Source of the DNA: Papio anubis
Taxonomy: Eukaryota > Chordata > Mammalia > Primates > Cercopithecidae
Assembly (NCBI RefSeq): GCF_008728515.1
Contig: NC_044989.1
Span: 77,401,754-77,465,753 of the forward strand
Reading direction: 5' to 3'
DNA: 64,000 bases
The notes under the pieces are model-generated. The model was given only the letters and a program-made list of their open reading frames with translations, was not told the DNA's origin and did not search any database. Below are positions 48,396 through 58,758 of the stretch, piece by piece. Within the stretch, counting starts at the first letter, position 1. Each line of letters begins with the position of its first letter. A program made the translations under genes and the position numbers.

Positions 48396-48410
48396 CAAAG
48401 TGAAAATTTC

Positions 48411-48839
48411 AACCACTCATTGTTCACTTCAGGGCAAGGCCCCATACTGAGCAGAAACTGCAGGATACGGAATTCAGACATGTATAGAAGAAACCCAGGA
48501 GGAAAATCAGATAAGATGGGGAGGGAGCCAGACTGTCTGAAACTTCAAGATTGTTAAACATTTCAAAAAATGGCAGGCAAGTTCAAGAAAAGCCACTCTG
48601 ACCTACCCTACCCCAGTAACATTTGAGAATTTTTCAATGAGCTAACTAATAAAATGAAAATAAAAGAAAGAAAATGGTGTGGAGAAAAGCAGAGGGGAAA
48701 CCATTTAGACTAAGAGAATATTTAGAAATATGCCAATAAGTCACAATATGTGAATATTATTTGGATGCTGACTATAACAACAAAAAAACACACCAACAAC
48801 AAACCTTTAAAAAGTTATGATAGAATAGAAAACAGCAAA
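48411..48839. other. Unique sequence after the chimeric insert
   Basis: No gene or clear repeat seen. Confidence 0.5.
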
Positions 48840-49130
48840 GTCTGGAGATTTGTGGATTTAAATAAATTTTATTTTGTGTATATGATACTGTTATTTTGGT
48901 TATTAAAAAAGAGTCTATACTATATAAGAAAACATACTAAAATATTTACAAAAATAATGACAAAATACCTGTGATTTCCTACAAAATAAAATGAGGGATT
49001 GAATGGGAGCATAGATGAAATAAGTTTGCCTATGTTTTGATAATTCTTGAAAACAATGATACATGAGGTTTCATTGTACTACCCTGTCTTTGAATATGTT
49101 TGAAATCTTACACAATAAATTATTTTTAAA
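48840..49130 (+). mobile_element. Possible ancient L1 3' end
   Basis: The stretch ending GTACTACCCTGTCTTTGAAT, then ATGTTTGAAATCTTACACAA TAAATTATTTTTAAAA resembles the 3' end of ancient L1M copies (TATGTTTGAAATTTTCCATAATAAA type). Weak. Confidence 0.4.
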
Positions 49131-49194
49131 ATACAACAAACTGAAAATTTGTCTTAAATTTATAATTTCTTACTCAATTAGTTCCTGACATACT

Positions 49195-49640
49195 TTAAAA
49201 CAACTGTCTTTCTCCATGAAATTCACCATCTCCAACTACACTCACCTTCTTCCTGTTCCTCATCTTGATTCTATCCTGGGGCCTTTGCACTAGCTTTCTA
49301 TTTCTCTCAGAGTGATTTTCTACCAGTCTCAGCAGGCTGCCTTCTTTTGATGATTAATATCTCAGATTAAATATCACATTTAAAGAGGCCTTTCCTGACC
49401 TCTTAATTTAAACAAATTTCACAAGTTTTCTCATCATGACACTCTAAATGATTTTCATGACAACTTCACTATTATATAAAACAATCTCTTTGAAATGTAA
49501 GTATTGGTTCCTTGTCTTTTTCGTCATAGTAACATATAACCTCCCGGACAGCAGAGAGCAGTGTGTCCTGTTTATGTTAAATCTGCAGAATTTAGATGAG
49601 CATTTCACACATAGTCCTTGTGGCACTTATTTAATTAAAT
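49195..49640 (+). mobile_element. L2 LINE fragment
   Basis: GGGGCCTTTGCACTAGCTTT, GAGGCCTTTCCTGACCTC, then CTCCCGGACAGCAGAGAGCA are the well-known L2 3' motifs in plus sense. Confidence 0.7.
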
Positions 49641-50786
49641 CAAAACCATATTTTCATTTGTATCACATGTTGTCAGGAATTTTACCTTCTCTGCTTTAAG
49701 CATTACCTCTGCACTTTTTCTCCTCTTGGCATTTGGCTGATATATCTTTGATGGATAGAAATACTGGGATTAAGAAACACATATTTTAAAAAACGTAATG
49801 AAGAGAAAAAATATTTATAAGTTTAAAAAAGATATAAACACTTGTAGTGAGATGGAAACCCAACTGACAGGTAAAATAATTGATATGTTAGAATTACAAG
49901 GATAGAAAAATTCTAGCTTAAAATATTTTCTTATTTAGCAAAACACAAACAAAATATATAACAAAATAGATATCTATAAGGAAGGGAATTCCAAGAGGCT
50001 GTCATTAGAGTTCTAAGTTGCCAATAATGATGATGATAATAATAATAATAATAATAGCAGAAGGTAAGTGGAGAATATCTAAAGAATTATAAGGAAATGA
50101 ATTTTTTCCCTAGAATTATAAATCCAGTGATGGTAGTCAAGGAAAGAGAAAGATTCTTAGACATGTAGAGATTCAGAAATAGAAATCTGCATATCTATCC
50201 ATCTGGTAAAAGTAACTATATGTAAGAAAATTAATATTTTTGAGAAATATAAGTCACATAATGTATATATTTCTCAGCAATTTTTGTGATATATTCATGA
50301 AGTACTGTATCACATCTTGAAAGATAAGTAAAACATTTTAAAACATGTTAATCTAGATATAAGTGTCTATAATATTTCAGCAACAATTGGAAGTTAAGAA
50401 AAGAAAATAGAAAAGTCTTTGGATACTAAATTTCTAACTTTTAAGGACTATTAATGTGGATATTAACATATAATGTAGCAACATTAAAAAGAAACCAAAT
50501 TTAATAACTCTTAGCTTTGGCACAATAAACAGACAATGAACTATATTGCTTTTATATATTACAAAAATACACTTGATTAAATCATGAATGAGTGTTAAAT
50601 ATTTAAGGAGAATATCAGAGAATCTTTTATATGGTAAAAAGAAGATTATCTTTTTTGAAATATATACACACATATATTTTTTTCTGTCTTGGAAAAATGA
50701 AACCACAATGTGTTTCAAAATATAGGAGAGCAATAGCCTATTCTGTGACCATACTGGACATAAATAGCAAGAGACTAAAAATAACT
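49641..50786. other. Unique A+T-rich sequence
   Basis: Only the (AAT)n at 50036. A 99-codon minus frame at 50434-50733 is Leu/Ile/Phe-rich, as expected by chance in A+T-rich DNA. Confidence 0.5.
50036..50056. repeat. (AAT)n microsatellite
   Basis: Seven AAT units preceded by TGATGATGA. Confidence 0.9.
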
Positions 50787-51076
50787 AGGCCAGGCATTGT
50801 GGCTCTCGCCTGTAATCCCAGCACTTTGGGAGGCCGAGACAGATGGATCACTTGAGGTTGGGAGTTCGAGACCAGCCCAACCAACATGGAGAAACTCCAT
50901 CTCTACTAAAAACATAAAATTAGCTACGATCCTAGCTACTTGGGAGGCTGAGGCAGGAGAACTGCTTGAACCCAGGAGGCGGAGGTTGCAGTGAGCCAAG
51001 ATCACACCACTGCACTCCAGCCTGGGCAACAAGAGCGAAAATCCATTTCAAAAAAAAAAAGAAAAAGAGAAAAAAT
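50787..51076 (+). mobile_element. Alu (Sx/J-type) with middle deletion
   Basis: GGCCAGGCATTGTGGCTCTC at the start, A-rich tail with G interruptions at the end. After AAACATAAAATTAGC the usual CGGGCGTGGTGG region is missing. Confidence 0.92.
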
Positions 51077-52099
51077 AATAACTTATGATCTAAAGCTATT
51101 CTGTGCAGCTCTTGGTTTAGAATAAACATAACTTGCAATTATAAATTGTTTAGAACACAACATGGTAACACTACATACTAAATATTAGATATGATGAAGT
51201 TTTGATCAGAACAATGTTCATGGCTGTGGAAGTATTCACATTTCAAAATTAATAAAGGAAACTGAATGTATTGCATATCAAACTCTGTGAAAAAACAAGC
51301 GGTAAGTGAACCCAGAGAAATCAAGTGGAAGAAAGACTTGGAAAAATATTTAAATCAGGGAGAAAAAGAAAATGAATAGGAATTACTAAATGCAAGAGAT
51401 CAGACATTGCAAAGGCCACAAAATGTACCATCACTGGCAAACTAAAAAAATAAATAAAACAGATATTCTATTAAGTGTAGTGCTGATGCATACAATAAAG
51501 GAAATGAATTCCTCAAGGTAACAGAAAGTGAAACTATACTTTAAAGACACATTGACACTTTATTGGCCATGTTAGTTTTTTGTTTGTTTTGTTTTGCTGT
51601 AGTCATCATGATCGCCAAAGGACTTCAAAATTGTTTGGATTTTAATGACTACCAAATTTAGGAATAATGTCTTGGAACTACCAGATTAAGGAATAAGATC
51701 TTGAGTTACATGAGCTTGAACTCAGTAAAACTTGCACATAGTTGAGATGTGAAAAAGTGAAGTTTCAATTAGAAAATTAGAAGGAAGGCTAAAAGAGAAT
51801 TTAAGTAGAAAGAGTTGTTTGCCTTCTCCTAGATTCTGGGTAGAAATGCAAAGTTTCTCTGAAGAGCTAACAATCTTAGATCTGTTGTCATATTGATTTG
51901 GAGATTGAATTTACGCAACCCACATGGTCTTGGAATCCCCATTCCTACAATGAACAAGGCAGTTCCAGGTTAAAGTATCCCAGGATACTTCACAAAAGCA
52001 AAATATATACCTTTTTTTTGTGTGGGGAGGGGGAGACACATTCCAATACATAACTGGACCCAGCATCAACTTAAAATAAAAAATATCAAAGCACATGAA
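51077..52099. other. Unique sequence
   Basis: No gene or known repeat recognised. Confidence 0.5.
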
Positions 52100-53430
52100 A
52101 AAAAATGATCATTGTAAATACAAAACAGTAGGTCCAAAAAACAGTAACATAGAATTCAAAAAAATTTAGATAACCAGATTAAAACATAACCTAAACAAGC
52201 ATAAAATTATTAAGATAGGAAGAAGGCATATGTATAATAATAAGAGGCATATGTATAATATAATAAGAGCACAAAAAAGTCCAGCACAATTGGAAAAGTA
52301 AAATAAGAGAACATTTAGAACTGAAAAATATACCTAAATTATAATCAAATGTCTTAAAAAACAGAAGACAATAAATTGAAAGACAGATGTGAATAAATTA
52401 CCCACAGTGCAGCACAAGCAGCTGAAGAGATTAAAAAATTATAAAAGACAGGGAAAGAAAATACAAATCTTATTACAATTCAAGAAAAAAAGAGAATACA
52501 AGGAAGAGAAAAATGCAAAAAGATATGGCTTCACATTTCTCAAAACTGTTGAAAGGCATGAATCCTTAGACACAGACATCACAGGAAGACATAAGCAGGG
52601 TAAAAAAGTGAAATCTAAACCTAACACATTGGAGTGAACCTTCAGAACATCAAAATAATGAGTAATATTAATAGGTGGAAACAAATGACTTTTCTGAAAA
52701 CAGACAGCTGGACTATTTAAAATACTGGCTGAAACTAGTTGGCAACCTAGAATTTATATTCAGCAAAACTATTGTATAAAAACCATTACATAACCAAATA
52801 AAATAAAATAACATCTTCAGGCAGGTAAAAATCAAAACCTACTAACAGAACCTTGCTAAAGTGTCTCCTGTAAGATATTATTTAGGGAGAATAAAATTGA
52901 ATCCATTAGTAAGAATTGTTAATGGAAGTTGAAATTTATGCAAACATAATTTGGTTATTATACATTAACAGTTTAAAAATGGATTTTTACTTTGTCTTTT
53001 GCACCAAGAATTTCTTATCTATATATAATTTTGTTGAAGTTATGTACAAATGTTTTTTGACAAGAAAATTTTATTTGTTCATATTGAAATCAGTAATACG
53101 TCTGACCCTTAACAAGAAAGGACTTGTGCAATATACCATGAAATATTGAAGTAGTATGCAATTATTAATAATCATATTATAAAAATACATCTGTATTAAA
53201 GCATAGATATGTGTCTAAGGAACATTGCTATTTCAAAAACAGTCCACACTGTTATATGCAGTTTGAATGTAATTTTGTTGAAATATTATTAAAGACATAG
53301 CCTTAAGATATTAAGATGGTTATCTCTGGCAGTGAATTGTGAATACTTTGTAATTGCCTTCTGTACTTGGCAATATTTTTAAATTGTTTCTACATTAAGC
53401 TTTTGCTTTTGTACTTAGAATAAAATTATT
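52100..53430 (+). mobile_element. Ancient L1 ORF1-type element, probably HAL1
   Basis: 52380-52870 follows the order of an L1M/HAL1 ORF1 (CAGTGCAGCACAAG, CATGAATCCTTAGACAC, GGCAACCTAGAATTTATATT, then AAGAACCTTGCTAAAG-like text). The 3' part at 53290-53400 (AGATGGTTATCTCTGGCAGT, then GGCAATATTTTTAAATTG) looks like a LINE 3' end. ORF1 without ORF2 is the HAL1 arrangement. An imperfect 21-bp tandem copy (GGCATATGTATAATA...) sits at 52222-52268. Confidence 0.55.
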
Positions 53431-53568
53431 AAAAATAAAGGCTGTCTTTTGGTATAAACATGGTCTCAGTTTTTGATTTAGGAGATACAAAATTTAAACA
53501 GGGAATTGAGAAGCAAGAAGTGGCTGTTCGGATTAGCTCATGAATGAAAGGAAGTAGAGTAATTCCCT

Positions 53569-53888
53569 GTTTCTTGTTTTGTTTAGAGACGGAGTCTCGC
53601 TCTGTCACCCAGACTAGAGTGCAGTGGCACGATCTCGGCTCACTGCACCCTGTGCCTATCGGGTTCAAGGGTTCAAGCGATTTCCCTGCCTCAGCCTGCT
53701 GAGTAGCTGGGACTAGGGGCACACGCCACCACACCAGGCTAATTGCTTTTTTTTTTTTTTTTTGGTATTTTAGTGGAAACGGGGTTTCAATTGTTGGCCA
53801 GGATGGTCTCCATCTCCTGACCTCGTGATCCACCCGCCTAAGCCTCCCAAAGTGCTGGTATTACAAGTGTGAGCCACCGCACCCTGCC
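53569..53888 (-). mobile_element. Alu (S-type) inserted in Tigger1 terminus
   Basis: AGAGACGGAGTCTCGCTCTG to GAGCCACCGCACCCTGCC. TSD AGTAATTCCCT (53558-53568 and 53889-53899), which is also the terminal sequence of the Tigger1 element. Confidence 0.94.
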
Positions 53889-54169
53889 AGTAATTCCCTC
53901 TTATCACAGGTTCACTTTCCAAGGTTTCAGTTGCCCCAGTCAACCAAAGTCCAAAAATATTAAATAAAAAATTCTAGAAATAAACAGTTCATTAGTTTGA
54001 AATTGCACACTATTCTGGGTAGGATGACAAAATCTCTCTCGCTCCTGTGCTGTCTTACTCCATCCTACTTGGTCCTTAAGATTTTCTGTGTCCAGGATCT
54101 CCATGGTGTCTATGCTACCTTAATTGCTTAGTAGCTGTCTTATTGCAGTGCTTGTGTTCAAGTAACCCT

Positions 54170-54330
54170 TATTTTACTTACTAATGGCCCTAGAGTGCAA
54201 GAGTAGTGATGTTGGCAATTTGATATGCTGAAGTTAAGCTGGAAATTACTTTCTTTAAGTAAAAAGGTGAACATTTTTGACTGCAGAAGAAAAAAAAAAA
54301 AATGTATGCTGAAGTTGCTAAAATCTATGG
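54170..54330 (+). pseudogene. Tigger1 transposase remnant
   Basis: Encodes only the N-terminal DNA-binding region of a pogo-type transposase: around 54190 the K/R-SSD-type stretch, and at 54302-54330 YAEVAKIYGKN, continuing after the Alu as a few more residues (54673-54705, GAT AAT GAA GAA AGA AAA). The DDE catalytic domain is absent. Confidence 0.75.
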
Positions 54331-54346
54331 TAAGAACAAACTTTCT

Positions 54347-54655
54347 TTTTTTTTTTTTTTTTTTTTTTTTTTGAGACAGAGTCTCGCTCTGCTGCCCAGG
54401 CTGGAGTGCAGTGGCCGGATCTCAGCTCACTGCAAGCTCTGCCTCCCGGGTCCACGCCATTCTCCTGCCTCAGCCTCCCGAGTAGCTGGGACTACAGGTG
54501 CCCGCCACCTCGCCCGGCTATTTTTTTGTATTTTTTAGTAGAGACGGGGTTTCACCGTGTTAGCCAGGATGGTCTCGATCTCCTGACCTCGTGATCCGCC
54601 CGTCTCGGCCTCCCAAAGTGCTGGGATTACAGGCTTGAGCCACCGCGCCCGGCCA
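54347..54655 (-). mobile_element. Young monkey-lineage Alu (AluYR-like) in Tigger1
   Basis: Almost undamaged: T run, GAGACAGAGTCTCGCTCTGC, GTGGCCGGATCTCAGCTCAC, CCACCTCGCCCGGCTA, ending GGCTTGAGCCACCGCGCCCG GCC. The GGCCGGATC and GGCTTGAGCC positions differ from human AluY. TSD GTAAGAACAAACTTTCT at 54330-54346 and 54656-54672. Confidence 0.95.
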
Positions 54656-54801
54656 GTAAGAACAAACTTTCTATTTGTGAGATAATGAAGAAAGAAAAAT
54701 AAATGCGTGCATAGCATACACAGAATTTAGTAATGCCCATAGTTTCAGGCATCGACTGGAGGTTGTGAAAAGTAGCCTGCACATGTAAGGAGGGACTACT
54801 G

Positions 54802-55489
54802 TACTGAGAGATTTTCTACATTAAACCTCTAATCTTACATGTGTAATTTAGAAAATGTGTGAGGCAGGAGGATGGATAATAGAGGAGGTGAAAAGTACCC
54901 TGGGAAATCTGGGGCTATTTCTTCTGACTAACCTCAAGATGTGATTAGATATCCAGAGGTCTGCAATGTAATCATATGAAAACTGACTTTTAGTAAATGT
55001 TAACTTTAGTGATTACCACTGTTTACTTCTATTTGTTTATGTTTTTCTTTCAAGTGGAATTTAAACTGGCTCTTTATTTTCTTGAAGGACCAAGAAAGAA
55101 TTTAAGCTACCAGTTTCTACTGAGATTATAAGTGGAGTGCAAGGTGTAGTCTCTTATTATGCTATTTCTTTAAAATGACCATTTTAATACGTCTCTAGGC
55201 ATGAGCATTGAAATTCTTGAAGGTAAGAGTATTTTTATCTTTTATATTGCTTCTGCAATTAATACATCTGTAATAGGTTTTCAATACTATGCCAAACATT
55301 TTATTGATTTTTCAGGTGAGAATCACTTATGAAAGGTTTAAACAAGGAGGGATTTTTTTTTTTTTTTACAGAAATAGAGTATAATAAATTTTTTGAGGTA
55401 ATTTCTACTAGATAGAAATAAAGCATACATGAATCAGAGAACTCAGATGACCATGATCATCCTGCCAAAGTACCTTGAAAGAAAAGATC
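54802..55489. other. Unique sequence between Tigger1 and provirus
   Basis: No gene was seen. It contains the truncated 3' edge of the provirus, with no TSD or LTR visible. Confidence 0.5.
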
Positions 55490-57501
55490 AGTTGAGCCAG
55501 TTTGATTGCTGTCCTTTATGGCCCATGCCCACAGAATAGCTTTGTGGGTCTCTGATCCAATGTCTTCACAAGCTTATGCTGGCAACACCTTGTGATCAGG
55601 TAAATTTTGTCATTGGACAGAACGCATGAACATTTTACACTCCTGGTTTGTATTCTCAAAAGCTAACATACGAAGGAGAATACCTTGAGCGTGCTCATCC
55701 AAGACAGATTTTTCAACAGCATCTTGTAATTTAGCTAAAAAATCAGGGTATAATTCATTGTGACCTTGTTTAACAGTAGTAAAAGAAACAGGAGCTTGGC
55801 CTGGGGCATGTAATTTATCCCAAGCTCTCATACACACCTTTGTTACTTGTTCCGTGGTAAGAGCATCAAAGCCTAATTGGGCATAAGTATCAGAGAAATT
55901 ATCGGAGCCTTTGAGCTGAGCCTGAGTAATTAGAATGCCATCAGCCTGATTTAGCTGAGCCTCCAGAGGGACCTCCTGTGACCACCAGGTACAGAATTGT
56001 AAATGCTAAGATGGGGTTGGAACAACTTTTGCCAAAAGGTCCCAGTCTAAGGGAAGCAAAATGACCTCAGTACAAAAAGTTTGTAATACCATTTTGACAT
56101 AAGGAGAAGTGGGACCACACTGAGTATAAGCATCCTTGAATTCTTTTAAAAAGGTAAGATTGAGCAACACATAGTGATGCATTTGTACGCCTTGAGCACT
56201 AGGGAGTTCTAGCATGACCAGATAAGCCCACACCTCTAATCCATTTGTTTGTTTGTTTTGGCATAACAAGCGTCGCATTGAAGTTTCAAGAATAGGCACC
56301 TGAGATGGAGTCAGCATAGAAGTGACAGGAAAAGCATGTGTAGATAAGGGAAACTGAGGTTGAGGGGGTTGGACTGGTATGAGAGTGCGAGAAAGGGGCA
56401 TTGGTGGAGTAGAAGAGGCAGAAGTATACTGGTGAATACTGGTGTTCATGTGTGAAGAAGGGTACAAAGAAGCAGTCTGAGTGAATGGCAAAGTGACTGG
56501 TTGAGGAACCGAAATGATAGGAGGGCAAGGGGCTCCAGTGGATGGGGGAGGGCCTGAAGAATTATAGGTAAATTGTAGTTTGGTCCCAGAGACATTAGCT
56601 GACTCCGGAGGCAAATGCAGCAAAGGTTTGAAGAGGGAAGAATTAGCATATCTATGGTCCAGGACTGTCCAAGTCAGGGCCGCAGGAGCTGCAAGTACTG
56701 GCTCTTCATGAAAAGAAAGAAGATAATCAGGGGGTGATGCCAAGCCAAAGTCACCAGAGTTAGATATTGAATTCTCAACATTGTCAGGTCGGGGAGGAGT
56801 AGGTGAAGGGAGAGGCTGGGCAGGTAACGAAGGCTGTGCAGGAGAGGAGAACTGAGGAAGAGGTATAGGGTTGCCAGATTCAGAAAACTGTGGTAACTGC
56901 AGAGGGTCACGGGATTAGTATGTCATTAGGATGGCACAAACTAAGGCCCAATCAGCCACACAGTGACAGGAACATAATTCCCTGTAAGGACCAGTTCCCA
57001 GAATGTTGCACCAACATGATCTCATAATTCTACATCTAAGGTTCCTTTTTCAGGAAACCAAGGACAGTGTTCTTCCTCTGCCCTGAGTAGGGTAACCATG
57101 TTTTCCATCAGTACCCGAACACCTCCTTGTTTTTTTTTTTTTTTTTTTTTTTGAGACGGAGTCTCGCTGTGCTCCCAGGCTGGAGTGCAGTGGCCTGATC
57201 TCGGCTCACTGCAAGCTCCGCCTCCCGGGTTCACGCCATTCTCCCGCCTCAGCCTCCCAAGTAGCTGAGACTACAGGCGCCTGCCACCTCGCCAGGCTAG
57301 TTTCTTGTATTTTTAGTAGAGACGGGGTTTCACTGTGTTAGCCAGGATGGTCTCGATCTCCTGACCTCGTGATCCACCCGCCTCGGCCTCCCAAAGTGCT
57401 GGGATTACAGGCTTGAGCCACCGCGCCCGGCCACCTCCTTGTTTTAACAGGAGTTTAATATGGCAGAGATAAGCATGATGTTTAGACTCCGTGAGACCCA
57501 T
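55490..57501 (-). pseudogene. Endogenous betaretroviral gag, broken
   Basis: Gag forms the virus core. The frame starts at ATG 57501 with Met-Gly, the N-myristoylation signal of matrix, and runs 22 codons until a young Alu (57134-57431). It resumes at 57133 (RVLMENMVTLLRAEEEHC) and stops at 57022-57024. A proline-rich middle (about 56930-56400) and the capsid follow. From about 56940 to 55490 one frame is kept, but with stops at 56006-56008, 55610-55612 and 55574-55576. The longest open part covers 56006-56743. The capsid major homology region (QG-x2-E-x3-F-x3-L) is at 55727-55768, and the capsid end (ACEDIGSETHKAILWAWA) is near 55520-55575. The nucleocapsid zinc knuckles are missing. No functional protein is expected. 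Confidence 0.85.
57134..57431 (-). mobile_element. Young monkey-lineage Alu (AluYR-like) in proviral gag
   Basis: T run, GAGACGGAGTCTCGCTGTGC, GTGGCCTGATCTCGGCTCAC, ending GGCTTGAGCCACCGCGCCCG GCC. Perfect TSD CACCTCCTTGTTTT at 57120-57133 and 57432-57445. It interrupts gag after about 22 codons. Confidence 0.95.
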
Positions 57502-57526
57502 AGTTAACCTGGACAGTACACAGACT

Positions 57527-57540
57527 ACTCACCAGTTGTC
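57527..57540 (-). promoter_or_regulatory. Possible proviral splice donor
   Basis: The minus strand has CAACTG/GTGAGTAG in the leader between primer site and gag ATG, the place where retroviruses have their major 5' splice site. Match only, no other proof. Confidence 0.4.
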
Positions 57541-57640
57541 AGCGAGTCAAACAAACATTTCTGTGGACTGAAGCGATGAACGTTTCTCCACACTGACTAA
57601 AGGGAATCGGGTTCCCACATTCACTTACGAAAAAGAAAAA

Positions 57641-57656
57641 CCACGTTGGTGCACCA
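57641..57656 (-). other. Retroviral primer binding site, Lys-type
   Basis: The minus strand reads TGGTGCACCAACGTGG just downstream of the LTR. It resembles the tRNA-Lys(1,2) primer site TGGCGCCCAACGTGG with changed bases, which is the basis of the letter K in HERV-K. Confidence 0.75.
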
Positions 57657-57839
57657 GATATTGGGGGGGAACCAGTCCCCAGTATTTCAGTGTAGGTTCT
57701 ATTTTCCCTAAGTGTTGGCCAGTCTAAGAAATAAACAGAAAGAATACAAAGACAGAAATTTTACAGCTAGGCCTCCAGGGGCGTCATCACATATTGGTAG
57801 GACGATGATGGTGGCCCCGAGCTGCAAAATCAGCAAATT

Positions 57840-57845
57840 TTTATT
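57840..57845 (-). terminator. LTR polyadenylation signal
   Basis: CCCTAATAAAAATTTGCTG on the minus strand; AATAAA lies about 180 bp from the LTR end, as expected for an R/U5 boundary. Confidence 0.6.
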
Positions 57846-58260
57846 AGGGATTTTAAAAGGGAGGGGGTGTACGAACAGGGAATAAGTCACAAAGATCACA
57901 CGCTTCAAAGGGCAATAAAGATCACAAGGCAAGTCAAAATCAGAATTACTGATGAGGGTCTATGTCCTGCTGTGCATGCATTGTCTTGATAAACATTTTA
58001 ACAGGAAACAGAGTTTGAGAGCAGACAACCGGTCTGAGTAGAATTTACCAGGCTGGAATTTCCCAATCCTAATAAGCCTGAGGGTACTGCAGGAGACCAG
58101 GGCATATTTCAGTCCTTATCTCAACTGCATAAGACTGACACTCCCAGAACGGCTATCTGTAGATCTACCCCCAGGAATGCATTCCTTCCCCAGGGTCTCA
58201 ATTATTAATATTCCTTGCTGGGAAAAGAATTCCGTGATATTTCTCCTACTCACATGTCCG

Positions 58261-58266
58261 TTTATA
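58261..58266 (-). promoter_or_regulatory. LTR TATA box
   Basis: CCTATAAACGGACATG on the minus strand, a good TATA match within the LTR, with transcription expected toward lower coordinates. Confidence 0.6.
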
Positions 58267-58496
58267 GGCTCCCTGCAAGAAGAAAAATATGGCTCTATTC
58301 TGCCCGACTCTGCAGGCAGTCAGACGTTATGGTTATCTTCCCTCATTCCCTGAAAATCCCTGTTATTCTGTTCTTTTTCAGGGTGCACTGATTTCATATT
58401 GTTCAAACACATATGTTCTACAATTAGTTTGTGCAATAGTGGTCCTGAGGTGATGTACCTTCTCAGCTTACAAAGATAACAGGACTAAGAGATTAA

Positions 58497-58655
58497 AGAC
58501 AGGCATAAGAAATTATAAGATCAGGGAAGTGATAAATGTTCATGAAATCTTCACAATTTATGTTCAGAGATTGCAGTAAAGACAGGCCTAAGAAATTATA
58601 CAAGTATAATTTTGGGAACTGATAAATGTCCATGAAATCTTCACAATTTATGTTC
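58497..58655 (-). repeat. Imperfect tandem duplication in LTR U3
   Basis: Two copies of a unit of about 75 bp share AAGAAATTATA, GATAAATG and CATGAAATCTTCACAATTTA TGTTC. They probably belong to the family's normal LTR rather than to this copy. Confidence 0.8.
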
Positions 58656-58758
58656 TTCTGCCTCGGCTCCAGCTTTTCCCTCTGTTCAGGGTCCCTTACT
58701 TCCCGAAACAGAAAGCAAAACACAAGTCCTAAGTATAACAAAGTGGGGCTTGGTGTCA

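Larger units (their letters stand above)
53557..54801 (+). mobile_element. Tigger1 DNA transposon, internally deleted, with two nested Alus
   Basis: Tigger1 is a pogo-type cut-and-paste transposon. The left end reads AGTAATTCCCTCTTATCACA across the Alu at 53569-53888, the right end GGAGGGACTACTG, and TA flanks both sides (53555-53556 and 54802-54803). The text AGGTTTCAGTTGCCCCAGTC, the untranslated leader and the transposase start (CTAGAGTGCAAGAGTAGTGA TGTTGGCAATTTG) are visible, then the piece encoding YAEVAKIYGKN, split by a young Alu. About 1.5 kb or more of the 2.4-kb element is missing, so no transposase can be made. Confidence 0.88.
55490..58758 (-). mobile_element. Truncated betaretrovirus-like endogenous provirus (HERV-K/HML-type)
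   Basis: In minus orientation: LTR (about 58758 to 57659), primer binding site, leader, and gag from ATG 57501 to the end of capsid near 55490. NC, pro, pol, env and the 3' LTR are missing. The Lys-type primer site and the capsid major homology region place it with class II (betaretrovirus-like) elements. The exact HML group is not assigned. It is old: gag has several stops and an Alu insertion. Confidence 0.88.
57659..58758 (-). mobile_element. Proviral 5' LTR
   Basis: About 1.1 kb. Begins with TGACACCAAGCCCCAC (minus strand) and runs to CCCCCCAATA before the primer site. A TATAAA lies at 58261-58266 and an AATAAA polyadenylation signal at 57840-57845. U3 contains an imperfect direct duplication (58497-58568 and 58577-58655). 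The 3' end is uncertain by several bases because the terminal CA is not certain. Confidence 0.8.

Noticed and set aside
53429..53833. 134-codon minus frame
   Set aside because: Mostly Alu sequence in translation (HCTLVWVTERDSVSK), not a gene.
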